From: JANJWP01 sp049301335
GTDB lineage: Bacteria; Patescibacteriota; Gracilibacteria; BD1-5; UBA2023
DNA: 30,545 nucleotides
Assembly (NCBI GenBank): GCA_049301335.1
Contig: JBAQKV010000021.1
Coordinates: 1-30,545, forward strand
Direction of reading: 5' to 3'
Shown: one piece after another, positions 8,029 to 17,214 of the stretch
How positions within the stretch are numbered: position 1 is the stretch's first letter
How the letters are laid out: every line of letters starts with the position of its first letter
Program-made: the position numbers and the translations under genes
The notes under the pieces: model-generated
The model's database searches: none
What the model saw: only the letters and a program-made list of their open reading frames with translations
What the model was told of the DNA's origin: nothing

Positions 8029-9483
8029 TTAGACCGGTTCGAGGTACGAACCGTCCTTCGTATCGACGATCTTGTATCCCTTTTCAAGGATTTCGTCGCG
8101 GAGGCGGTCGGCGGCGGCGTAATCTTTGGAGGCTTTGGCGATATTGCGGTCTTCGAGCATGATGTCGAGTTCCGGGTCGACCTTCACCGCTTCGAGAAGC
8201 GAGAAATCGAAGAGCGCGAGAACGGAGTCGAACGAGCGGAACATTTCGATAACGGAGTCCTTTTCCGGAGCGGAGAGCTTGCCCGCGTCGATGGAAGCGT
8301 TGACGAACGTCTGGAACGCGAAGACGACGGCCAGGGCTTCGGAGGTGGAGAAATCGTTCTCGAGCGCTTCTACGTACGCTTGGACGTACCCTTGGAGTTC
8401 GTTGCGGAAATCGCGGTTCACCTTGCCTTCTTTCGCTTCGAAACGGGAGAGGCGGCGGAACGTTTCGTCGAATCCCGCGGCAGTGCGCATGGAAGCTTCG
8501 AGGCGGTCGAAGGTGAAATTGAAATTTTCGCGGTACTGGGTCTGGAGAGCCATGAGCCTAAAGCCGCGATAGACGGATTCGGCCTTGTCGGAACCGTATT
8601 TTTCCACCACGTCGCGGAGAGTGTAGAAATTTCCGGCCGACTTGGCCATCTTCTTGTTGTCGACGAGGAGGTGCCCGCCGTGCATCCAGTATTTGGCGAA
8701 GGGCTTGCCGGTACAGGCTTCGGTCTGAGCGACTTCGTTCTGGTGGTGCGGGAAGAGGTTGTCGATGGCGCCCATGTGGATGTCGATTTGCGGACCATGG
8801 TGCTTCATGTTGCACGCGCTGCACTCGATGTGCCAACCCGGACGGCCCGGGAGTTCGACTTCCTTGCCTTCTACCGTGAGTTTGGCGGTCCACTTGTTAT
8901 CGCCGTCGGAGGCCGCATCGTACGCTTTCCAAAGGGCGAAATCGGCGACGGAATCCTTTTCGTATTCGTCATTGTCGATGCGGACGTTCGAAATCATCCC
9001 CGATACGTCGAGATGCGCGAGCTGTCCGTATTTCTTGAACTTGGAAATCGAATAGTAGACGCTGCCGTCTTCGGAGACGTAGGCGTACCCGCGGTCGAGA
9101 AGTTTCTGGATCATCGCCACCATGTCGTCGACGAGCGTCGAAATCGGGACGATCTTGTCGGCAGGGACGATGCGGAGTTTCTGGAGGTCTTCTAAGAAGA
9201 TTTCGGTGTACTTCTCGGTGAGTTCCTTAAGCGCCATCCCCTGCTTCTGGGAATCGCGGATGGTCTTGTCGTCGATGTCGGTGACGTTCATGACGGTATC
9301 GGTACGCCAGCCGAGGTAACGGAGGGTACGCACGACGAAATCCTCGAACAGGTAGCAACGGAGATTGCCGATGTGCGCGTAGTTGTAGGGCGTAGGTCCG
9401 CAGTAGTAGACCTTCACGTTTTCCTGGCGGAGCGGACGGAAGTTTTCGACCTCGCGGGTGAGGGTGCTGTAGAGTTTGAGCAT
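8029..9483 (-). CDS. cysS: Cysteinyl-tRNA synthetase
   Basis: 484 aa, normal length. Class I aminoacyl-tRNA synthetase that charges tRNA-Cys. GPTPYNYAHIGNLR (residues 29-42) is the HIGH motif; C28, HIECSACNMKHHG and the following His/Glu region supply the zinc site that selects cysteine; DNKKMAKSAGNFYTLRD near residue 275 is the KMSKS loop. A helical DALR-like domain follows, ending in the KGYKIVDTKDG tail common to the family. Start ATG 9483 lies behind a clear promoter; the leader of about 25 nt has no Shine-Dalgarno. The gene contains no UGA codon at all, unlike most of its neighbours, in keeping with avoidance of the reassigned codon in a housekeeping gene. Confidence 0.97.
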   Translation of the reverse strand: MLKLYSTLTREVENFRPLRQENVKVYYCGPTPYNYAHIGNLRCYLFEDFVVRTLRYLGWRTDTVMNVTDIDDKTIRDSQKQGMALKELTEKYTEIFLEDLQKLRIVPADKIVPISTLVDDMVAMIQKLLDRGYAYVSEDGSVYYSISKFKKYGQLAHLDVSGMISNVRIDNDEYEKDSVADFALWKAYDAASDGDNKWTAKLTVEGKEVELPGRPGWHIECSACNMKHHGPQIDIHMGAIDNLFPHHQNEVAQTEACTGKPFAKYWMHGGHLLVDNKKMAKSAGNFYTLRDVVEKYGSDKAESVYRGFRLMALQTQYRENFNFTFDRLEASMRTAAGFDETFRRLSRFEAKEGKVNRDFRNELQGYVQAYVEALENDFSTSEALAVVFAFQTFVNASIDAGKLSAPEKDSVIEMFRSFDSVLALFDFSLLEAVKVDPELDIMLEDRNIAKASKDYAAADRLRDEILEKGYKIVDTKDGSYLEPV

Positions 9484-9513
9484 ATGGTTGCGGGCTGGTC
9501 TTAGAACCGGGAG

Positions 9514-9541
9514 AGTATATGGAAAAAGGGCCGGTTCGCAA
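9514..9541 (-). promoter_or_regulatory. cysS promoter
   Basis: TTGCGA (9536-9541), 16 bp, TATACT (9514-9519) on the minus strand. The -35 box is five bases from the stop codon of the upstream pilin-adhesin gene, with no terminator in between. Confidence 0.65.
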
Positions 9542-9546
9542 AAATC

Positions 9547-11949
9547 CTAGTTCGTCACGCATTTCACCCCCATCGTTAATATTCACATGTTGTAATATCA
9601 ACAAGCGTCCGACTGAAAGGAAGGATCACAATTCACCCAAGAATATAGCGAACCGTCGGATATCAAGAATCAGACCTTGTTTCACGTAGATGTCCAATAA
9701 TATTGGAAAGCGTCATGAAACAATGAAACGCAAGACGCTACTTCCGATTGGGAAGGGACTCTCCAGGTAGACCCCAAGGTCTTGCAAGCCGAATCCGCTC
9801 AGGCGTAAGTCAATCCTCCGTAAAATCCGCCGTAATCGGTTCCGTAAAATCCGCCGTTATTCCAATATACGCCTCAGCAAAACGTTGAATTCGGCGGAGC
9901 GCATGACTGCGCGTTACACGACTGGCTTATGGCACCGGCGGTTCCGCAGACGGCATCGGTCCCTTGGGTGCACGATTGCGAGATACCGGGCTTGGCTACG
10001 AGGCAGTTCGCGTCGGACAGCGCCGATCCGTCATATCTGAGACATTGTACGGTGCGCGTCTGAGTGCCATTGCCGTTCCTTGTGCAGGAAGCCGTGCGCG
10101 TTTGGGTACCCCCTCAGCAAGTTACGGAACACGTTCACCAAGCGGAATATCCCCAAACTCACGTCTCACCGGAACAAGCGCTCCATGATCAGGACGACCA
10201 AGCGTTCGCGGCGCAGGAAGTCCCGTTCCAAGAGTACCCGGCGTTGCAGGAGTTCGCAACGTTCGACTCGGACCCGCTCGTCGAGACTGCGCCGTTCGAA
10301 CAATTAAACGTCTGTTGATACGTCTGCGAGCCGTTCGAAATGGCGACCGCTACCGTTGGGTTCGCCGAAGAGCCGTGGTTGAATGCCGGAACCGAATAGG
10401 AATGTCCGTTGACCGTTTGGGAGGAGGCGGAGCAGTTCGACATGCAGGCGGAACCCGACCAAAGGTATCAGGACGCGCAGGCGTAAACGCAGGAAGTCGT
10501 ACTAGCCGTGGCTCCGTACGTGGTGGAGCTGTTCGCCGGAATCCAAGAGGTTCCGTTCCAAGTCTGAACGTAACTCGAAACGGTATTCCAAACGGTACCC
10601 GAAGCGGGTTTCGCGGAACACGTAAAGGTTTGTGAATTTGCCGAACAGGCCGGGGAAGTCCAACTGGAGTTCCAAGCATAGTTCGCTTGGCAGTAACCCG
10701 TTCCCGGGGTTGCGGATTTGGAAAGGATACCGTCTGAACAGGAATAGGAGAAGGTTGCGGAAAGCGAACCGTTCGAGGGCGACGTTCAGAAAGAAGCGGT
10801 TGCGGAAGCCGTCGAAGCGGCTCCGTGGAGAAGCGTGCCGTTCGGAGAAACCGCGTACGTCTGCCCCGAATAGGTTTCCGCGGCCGGGACGAGGCACGAA
10901 GTCTTGCATGAAGAACCGTCCCAGGAAAATCCGGACGAGCAAGCGAAAGTACACTGTCCAGCGACGGCGGAATAATGCCAGGTTCCGGAAACGGATTGTG
11001 AGATCGCGTTTGAAGTCGCATTAGCCGGCACGGTGGAACCGCAAACGTCGGCGACGCACGAAAGTCCCGAAGATACGAACCCCGGATCGCAAACCGGGGT
11101 TTCAGAAACGAGCGAGAGAGATCCGAAAGAACAGGAGAACGAACCCGAGACGCTGCCGTTCGCCACGGATTTCGAAATGTTCGCCGATTGTCCGCTGGAA
11201 AGCGCCGGCACGGAATAACCGTTCGAAACCTGGGCGGAACAACCCGGAGCCGAACCGGTCTTCGCTCCGTCCACGAGAGCTCCGGTGGAAGAAGAATTGG
11301 CGGCATCTTTAATGAGTCCGGATACGGATCCAGAAAGGGCTACCGGATAATTTCCGATGACGAAGGCCGTGCTATTCGAAAAAATTCAAGCCGCCTGAAT
11401 GAAAGATCTTTGTCTATTCTTGGCAGAAACCTCGATGACGTCGGCCGCTCAGACGAGAACTTTGGAAGAATCCGTCGAAGCTTTCGCAAAATCCGCATAT
11501 CCGCCGAACTCCAAAGACACCTTGAACTTTTCAGGATTCATTTTCAATTTTGTCCAATCGGGATTGCCAGCCGAATAGTTGGTGCCGGGGGCGTCCCAAT
11601 CACCGGGAACGAGAGTTGCCGAATTCGTTCAGAATGCAATGACGGCAGTTCCGGAAAGGGCATACGCCGGATCATGGACGACGAAGTAGCGTGGCGATAC
11701 GGAAGCAATCGCGCTTTCTGCGGAAATCGCCGTATAGACCGAACGGACGTTCGCCTTAGAAACGGACTCCCGGGCATCTGAGAGATAACCCGAAAGGGCG
11801 ATGAACCCTATCGAGGCGAGCATGGCCAAAATCGTGACGACTACGATGAGCTCGGCAAGCGTGAATGCGGAAAATTTTATTCTTTTCGGTTTGGTTACGA
11901 TGTTGGATACCCGCGAAGAAACCGAATCAGAAACCTTTCGTGCTGGCAT
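9547..11949 (-). CDS. Large prepilin-type surface protein with Cys-rich, thrombospondin type 1 and Lcl/DUF1566-like modules (pilin-adhesin 2)
   Basis: 800 aa, ending at TAG 9547-9549, with about 15 in-frame UGA (Gly) codons. The leader ends SA before FTLAELIVVVTILAMLA (from residue 29), a prepilin motif with Ala instead of Gly at the cleavage position. The shared pilin body ends at the hinge TGALVDGA (from about residue 222). Next come Cys-rich modules of the form CxYxCASGYLWSGSxC and CxAGYSWNGTSC to about 580. A thrombospondin type 1 repeat follows (about 584-665: WGTCSVTCGGGTQTRTASC, then RTVQC, DANC and QSC, an ADAMTS-like cysteine spacing). The C-terminus (about 694-800) contains STWRVPSQSEV and YYWTST, resembling Lcl/DUF1566 or C-type-lectin-like domains. 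UGA encodes one of the TSP1 glycines. Start ATG 11949 is preferred over upstream ATG 12021 because the promoter lies between them. Adhesion is the inferred role. Confidence 0.86.
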
Positions 11950-11980
11950 GCCCCGTTTGGAAAGAATGATATCACGCCGG

Positions 11981-12009
11981 AGTATAATCGAATAACGAAC
12001 GACATTCAA
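11981..12009 (-). promoter_or_regulatory. promoter of pilin-adhesin 2
   Basis: TTGAAT (12004-12009), 17 bp, TATACT (11981-11986) on the minus strand, close to the sigma70 consensus. The leader to ATG 11949 is about 26 nt. Confidence 0.7.
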
Positions 12010-12022
12010 AACGAACGACATT
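11994..12022. repeat. 13-bp direct repeat flanking the -35 box of pilin-adhesin 2
   Basis: AACGAACGACATT occurs at 11994-12006 and again at 12010-12022, a 16-bp period. The first copy overlaps the -35 hexamer and the second lies just upstream of it. The arrangement suits a dimeric or tandem regulator site, and it also sits near the divergent 12079 promoter. Confidence 0.55.
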
Positions 12023-12048
12023 TACGAAACGCGTCTGATAGATATCAT
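12021..12048 (+). promoter_or_regulatory. possible promoter of the Kazal-domain gene
   Basis: TTTACG (12021-12026), 16 bp, TATCAT (12043-12048). It is a weak match, but it is placed right for ATG 12079, which has AGGA four bases upstream, one of the few Shine-Dalgarno-like motifs here. Confidence 0.35.
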
Positions 12049-12078
12049 GCGGGCACTTAATCCCCCAACGCAGGAAAT

Positions 12079-12945
12079 ATGAAAAAAATCCTACTTCCGC
12101 TGACGCTTTCCCTCATCATCGTGCTCGCGTTCATCTTCGTCGCGGCACCGAAGAAACCGTCACCCGCTCCGGTGGATCCGGCGACCGTCGAAAATTCCAG
12201 CGGTTCGAGCGAGGCTTTGGACAAACTCGTCGAAGACGCGGCAAAAGAAGGAAGCGGAGTCTCCGTGGAATCCACCGGAAGCGGAACTTCGACGGGAACG
12301 ACCGCCTCGGCGACTTCCTCGGGCACTGCGGAAACGACTACCGGTTCGCTCACCGAATCCGGATCTTCCGCCATGGAAACCATCTGTACCGACGAATACG
12401 CCCCAGTCTGCGGAACCGACGGGAACACCTACCCGAACGCCTGCGCCGCGAAGCGCATGAAGGTCGAATCCATTCCGGGAGCCTGTGCGAAGGAAAGCGC
12501 GACCGAAGGATCGGAAGCCGGAGTTTCCGGAACTTCGGAAACCGCGACCGCCCCTACGGAAACCGCGACCACGGCTGGAACGGGCGTTGCTCCGGCACAG
12601 ACCGTCGCAGGCCTCCCCTACGACAATACCGGACTCGGTTACGGGTTCGTGCTTCCTAAGAAAACCTATTTCTCCGGATTCGGATCCCGTGACGGAGCGT
12701 CGCACAGCGTAGGCATCGGCAGAAACGCTTCGCCGGAAAGCTTCGAACTTTCCGAAGTCAAAGTCCGCTTCTACAAGAACCAGGTACTCAGCCAGGTCAA
12801 AAAGGCGGCAGGAGGAAAGTATTACGACTCCGAAACCGGAACCACGTACGTAGCGGTGGGCGGCAGCACCCTCACCATCGACGCCGACGCGTCGGTTTCC
12901 GCGGACATCGTGGATTCCATCGTAAAGAGCGCGTATGCACGCTAA
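12079..12945 (+). CDS. Membrane-anchored extracytoplasmic protein with Kazal-type protease inhibitor domain
   Basis: 288 aa. One N-terminal hydrophobic segment (ILLPLTLSLIIVLAFIFVAA, residues 4-23) serves as signal or anchor, followed by a long Ser/Thr/Glu-rich linker. A Kazal-type domain spans C103-C136: CTDEYAPVCGTDGNTYPNAC, then C136. It keeps C103, C111, C122 and C136, which correspond to classical C2, C3, C4 and C6, but lacks the C1-C5 pair. The residue at the classical P1 position is Asp105, so if inhibitory it would target an acidic-preferring protease; it may instead be structural. A second Thr/Ala-rich linker precedes a compact C-terminal domain (about 178-286) I do not recognise. 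No UGA codons. Its stop overlaps the next gene (ATGCACGCTAA), implying translational coupling to a minor pilin. Confidence 0.85.
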   Translation: MKKILLPLTLSLIIVLAFIFVAAPKKPSPAPVDPATVENSSGSSEALDKLVEDAAKEGSGVSVESTGSGTSTGTTASATSSGTAETTTGSLTESGSSAMETICTDEYAPVCGTDGNTYPNACAAKRMKVESIPGACAKESATEGSEAGVSGTSETATAPTETATTAGTGVAPAQTVAGLPYDNTGLGYGFVLPKKTYFSGFGSRDGASHSVGIGRNASPESFELSEVKVRFYKNQVLSQVKKAAGGKYYDSETGTTYVAVGGSTLTIDADASVSADIVDSIVKSAYAR

Positions 12946-13429
12946 ACGGAAGGCCTCCGCGAAATCCGGCTTCACGCTCGTCGAAATCATTTTCGCGGTC
13001 GCCATACTGTCCGTATCGCTCATCGGGGTTTCCGCCATCATCTCCATGAGCGGCAACCAGGCCACGAGGCTGGAAGACGAACGCGAGATTTCGGAGCTCG
13101 CGCTGTCGGCAAAAACGTGCGCGGCGAGCTTCGGCATCCCGTATCTGCGTTCGCTCGCGGACGGAAGGAAAACCGAAATCTGGTTCTGAAGCGGGAACGC
13201 TTCATGCCAAACCTGACAAACGCTCACTGGAGCGTTCGATTACGCAATATCCCCAAAAATCGAATTGAAAACCTATCTCCAAGGAGGGGCGGACGAAGCG
13301 AGAAGGTCGTACGGGGCGTATTTGGAAACCTTTACGGACGGAATCGGCCAAAACTCGGTAAAAGGCGCCGTAACGGTGACGAACGGAACGACGGAGAAGA
13401 GGCTCGAGTTCCGGGACGATTCGAAATAA
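12935..13429 (+). CDS. Minor (pseudo)pilin with prepilin N-terminus
   Basis: 164 aa. The leader MHAKRKASAKSG is followed by FTLVEIIFAVAILSVSLIG, the class III prepilin cleavage/methylation motif and hydrophobic helix, most like PilV/GspI-type minor pilins. Two UGA codons (IWFGSGN near residue 85 and CQTGQTL) are read as Gly; with a standard code it would stop at 84 residues. The body holds three cysteines and a short beta-rich C-terminal domain. It overlaps the Kazal-domain gene by 11 bp and ends at a strong terminator, so the two form a bicistronic unit. It lacks the shared body and the TGALVD hinge of the four large pilin-adhesins. Confidence 0.82.
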
Positions 13430-13433
13430 CCGA

Positions 13434-13463
13434 TGAAAAAACGGGGTTTCCACCCCGTTTTTT
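13434..13463. terminator. Bidirectional intrinsic terminator
   Basis: AAAAAACGGGG, a TTTCCA loop and CCCCGTTTTTT form a perfect stem flanked by A and T runs. It serves the minor-pilin gene on the plus strand and the convergent DUF2130 gene on the minus strand. Confidence 0.85.
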
Positions 13464-13482
13464 CGTGCCCGCAATCGGGCGA

Positions 13483-14745
13483 TTATTCGTTTTCCGTAAA
13501 CTCGGCTTCTTCGGAATCGCCAGCCCCGAGTTCGAGGTAGTCGATCTTTCAGAGGTTCGCGCCCATGATGCCCTGCATGTCGCCGTAGAGCATCGAGGTA
13601 TTGTTAATGATGCGTTCGAGTTCCTTTTCGCGTTTGCTCCAGATACGCTGCATCGAGCGTTTTTCAGCGTCGAGGTCGTCCTTCATCGAACGGAACGCGC
13701 CGATGACGTTTTCGATTTTCGCGCGGAATTCCGGACCGGAGAGGTATCCGTAGAGAAGTTCCATCTTCTCTTCGCGTCCGACCATGCTCTTGCCCTGTTC
13801 GGCGAGCGCGAGGAGCCTTTCGCGAAGGGCCTGCGCGAGCGGGAGGAAGTATTCCGGCTCGGTCACCCAGATGCCTTCGTAAAGGCCGAAATGTCGGACT
13901 CCTTCGGGAATTACGGACGAAACGAGGATGCAGACGTCGGCCTTAGCGAGGATGCGGTCGTCCTTGAGTTTCTTGATCCACTCGGCGGAGAACGCCTTGG
14001 TGTTCTTGGATTCCCAAAGGATGATTCCGGCGTCGCGCGAATACGCGTCGCGGACGCGGTGCACCAAGTCGGCGCCGCGGATGCCGGTGGGAACGTCTTC
14101 GACGGAGTCGGTGGGGAAATTGCGGGAAAGAATCTCTTTGAGTTCGTTTTCGAGGACTTCGCCCTGGATTTGCTGGGAGCCCTGGAGCGCCTTACGGTTG
14201 GCTTCTTCGAGGGATTTTCGGAGGATGTCCATCTGTTTCTCCTTCTCTTCGAGCTTGCGCATGAAATCCTCCTGCGATTTGCGGTAGGATTCCTCTTCGC
14301 GCTTCTTGCGCTCGATTTCCAAAGCCTCGTCTCGTTTTTGCTGCTCTTCGCGCATCGAGGCTTCGAGCTTGCGGCGTTCTTCGTCGAGCTTGCGGACGTT
14401 TTCGATTTCGGCGTTCTTGGCCGCCTCTTCGAGTTCGCGGGTCTTCTTACGGAGTTCGAGTTCGCCCTTTACCGATTCCTCCTGCTTTTTGCGGAGTTCT
14501 TCGATGGTCGCAAGCATGTCCTTGGTTTCGAGCTCCTTCTCCTTCAATTTTTCGGCGGCCTTCTTTTCCGCCCATTCCATTGCCTTTTCGCGAAGGTCCT
14601 TCTTAATCTCTTCTTCCTTCTTCGAGAATTCCTCACGGAGCCTCTCCTCGTCTGCCTTAAGCTTTTCTTCGTACTTGTGGCGGGCGATGTCGTCGAGATC
14701 GATCTTCGTACCGCATTTGGGACAAACGATGCTGGAGTCGGTCAT
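13483..14745 (-). CDS. DUF2130 family protein, predicted nuclease with long coiled coil
   Basis: 420 aa. The N-terminal CPKCGTKID is half of a possible zinc knuckle, then about residues 25-200 form a highly charged coiled coil (Lys/Glu/Arg heptads). The conserved DUF2130 core follows: SVEDVPTGIRGADLVHRV, AGIILWESKNTKAFSAEWI, KLKDD and ADVCILVSS, matching a PD-(D/E)xK-like nuclease pattern (D...ExK). The family is widespread and its function unproven; architecture recalls the RmuC type. A single UGA at 13549-13551 is read as Gly, which adds a 21-residue acidic tail ending at TAA 13483. Start ATG 14745 follows a good promoter. The adjacent divergent gene starts 72 bp away. Confidence 0.9.
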
Positions 14746-14786
14746 AAAAATTCGGAAATTTCGGAACTATTCGTAAAATCCCGCGA

Positions 14787-14814
14787 AGTATAGCCCTGTC
14801 GAACCGATTCGCAA
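14787..14814 (-). promoter_or_regulatory. promoter of the DUF2130 gene
   Basis: TTGCGA (14809-14814), 16 bp, TATACT (14787-14792) on the minus strand. The -35 box lies three bases before the start codon of the divergent DUF4012 gene, so the two genes' control regions overlap. Confidence 0.6.
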
Positions 14815-14816
14815 GC

Positions 14817-17213
14817 ATGTCTCACTGACACGACGAACACCACGACGATCACGACCATGCCGGTCATGACGACCACGGACACGACGACCACGGCCATGAC
14901 GGGCACGGGGAGGACGAACATGGCCACGACGACGGGCACGGACACGATTCCCATGACGTCCACGGCGGGCACGACGATCACGGGCACGGCGGACACGACG
15001 AAGAGGAAGAACCGATGCTCGTGCCGGCAGGATTCATCAACGACCTGAGCGCGACCCATGGCGAAGACTCCACCGTCGACCTTGCGGAATTCTTCCCCGT
15101 ATCGTCGGTACTCGCGGTAAAGCACAACGACGCTTACCAGTTCAACGACCTGAAAAAAGGAGAAGGCAAGCGTTTCGACTTTTCGGTGAAACCGGTCATC
15201 AAGATCAAGAAATACCGCACGAAGAAAACTTCCGACATCCTCCCCCGGAAAGAATGCGCGCCGAGCCTGGTGGCGTTCGTCGACAAAAGCCGCCCGGTGC
15301 GCCCCGAACCGGCCAACGTCCTGCCTCCGCTCGAAATTCCTTTCGATTCTTTCGACGTCCGCAACCTCGAACCCATCGCAATATCGAGAATTTACGGCGA
15401 CCTCTACGAACTCCCCCTTCCCTTTCCGAAGCGCGCTTTCCGTTACGTGAAGCGCCATAAGCGCGCAGTGGCGAGAACCGGCTTTTCGACCGCGGTGGCC
15501 ATGGTCGTACTCATCGGCGGAACGATGGCGGCAGTATCGTACGCCCAGACCGGGGTAGAAAAGGCGTACGGCGAACTTTTCTCTTTGAAGGATTCCGCCA
15601 AATCCGGACCGGAAGCCTTCGCGGAAAGTGCCGACCGCGCGACCGGCAGGTTCTCCAGACTTCGGATAGCGTTCTCGCCCATTACCGCCGCGTTCGATTC
15701 TCCGGTTCTTTCGGTGGAATCCGTGCGCATCGCCGGCAACGTCGTGCGTTGAGGTTCGCATTTGGCGGAAGCGGCGAAGATCGCTTCCGGAATCTGGACC
15801 GACCTCGCGAAAGAAACCTCGTCCTATCCCGACGTCCAGGCGGCGCTGGGATCGGGAAGCACGTTCAAGGCGACCGACTTCGTCGATGCGCACTCCGACC
15901 GGCTTAAGAAAATCGATACCGAAATATCTGCCGCCCTTGCCGAATATTCCAAGGTCGAAAGTCTCTGAAACCCCGAACTCGACGCGAAATTCCAACAGGC
16001 GGTAACGCTTCTCGTCTCCGCGCAGAACCGCCTCCGTTTCGTTCTCGACCATAAGGAAGCCATCCTCACCGCGCTCGGCAATGAAGCGCCGCAGCGCTAC
16101 CTCGTGCTCAACCAGAACCGCGACGAACTTCGCGCAACGGGCGGATTCCCCGGATCGGCGGTATTCGTCGAATTCTACAAGGGCCGCCTCTCGAAATACG
16201 AAAAGAAAGACATCTACTACTACGACTGGCACTTGTTCCCGTATGCCGAAAAGGCGCCGCCGGGACTCGACCGGGTCGCCGAAAAATGGGGGCTCCGCGA
16301 CGCGAACTACTATCCGGAAATGTCGAAGGACTTCGAAACCATCGACGCGTTCTATCAGAAATCCGGCGGTTCGAGCCTCAACGGCATCATCGTCATGAAT
16401 CAGGGAATCGTTACGGACCTTCTCGAAAAGTACGGACCGGTCCGAATGGAAAAAATCGGCAAATCCGTCGACGCTTCGAACTTCTCCACGCTCATGAGCG
16501 TGCTCGTGGAAAACAAGGTCGCCAAGACGTATTCCCCTAAGGACGTGCTTTTCGATTTCGTCACCGAACTCGAAAAGACCCTCGTCGAGAAAAAGGATTT
16601 CTCCGGCTATGCCGAAATCCTCGACCGCAACGCCAAAACCGGCGAACTCATGGCGTATTCGAACGACTCCCGCGTGAACGCCCTTTTCGAAGAAGTCTTC
16701 CCCGGGGAAAAGAACAAGCCCTTTACCGGAAACTTCACGTACCCGGTTTTCACCTCCATTTCGGGAAACAAATCCGACCGTTACGTCCACCGTTCGTTCG
16801 AGCTCAAGGCCCAGCCCATGGACGGGTGCAAGGTGCTGAACGGCTTCCGGCTCGAAAGCGACCACCGCATGACCGTCGACGACAAAGAAAAAATCCGCGG
16901 ACTCCTCTACGATCTCGGCATTCCGCCGAGCGAACACGAACGCCAGATATTCATCCAGGGCAACGGCGACAACAAGCAGTACGTCCGCGTACTCGTTCCC
17001 AAGGGTTCGAAACTTTCCGGAAAACCGCCGATAGTGATCGAAACCGACGATTCGAACGCCGACTATACCGTCTTCGCGTTCTACATGAACACCGTTCCGA
17101 GTGAAAAATCCGCCGCGTTCTTCGACTACGAATCAGAAGTGAAGGACTGTTCGAAGAAACCGGTATTCTACGCCCAGCCAGGATTACAAAACTACACCGT
17201 TAAAAACGACTAA
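14817..17213 (+). CDS. DUF4012 membrane protein with histidine-rich cytoplasmic N-terminus
   Basis: 798 aa. Residues 3-62 are almost only His, Asp and Gly: about 22 His, spaced as HDDHGHDDHGHDGHG and similar, a likely divalent-metal binding or buffering segment. The fourth codon is UGA (Gly). A single membrane helix lies at about 221-243 (FSTAVAMVVLIGGTMAAVSYA), preceded by RYVKRHKRAVAR, so the His-rich part should be cytoplasmic. The extracytoplasmic part contains the DUF4012 core from about residue 425 (RYLVLNQNRDELRATGGFPGS, then YYYDWHLFPY and WGLRDANYYPE), a domain abundant in Patescibacteria and of unknown function, perhaps related to LytR-CpsA-Psr-type cell-wall enzymes. Two more UGA-Gly codons are at VVRGGSH and ESLGNPE. 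ybeY starts one base after its stop. Confidence 0.88.
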
Positions 17214-17214
17214 T

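Noticed and set aside
11949..12021. Start of pilin-adhesin 2 at the upstream ATG 12021
   Set aside because: A strong promoter (11981-12009) lies between the two ATGs, and the shorter leader is more usual for a prepilin.
14817..15010. CRISPR-like or minisatellite repeat
   Set aside because: The repeated CACGAC/CACGG triplets are explained by the His-Asp-Gly coding tract; the units are irregular and codon-phased, without spacers.
14742..16937. A 731-codon open frame on the minus strand
   Set aside because: It is antisense to the DUF4012 gene, whose reading frame is complete and carries recognised motifs. The same reasoning removes the long antisense frames at 5083-6672, 7579-9195, 13117-14793, 22866-24143, 24497-25885 and 28320-29477.
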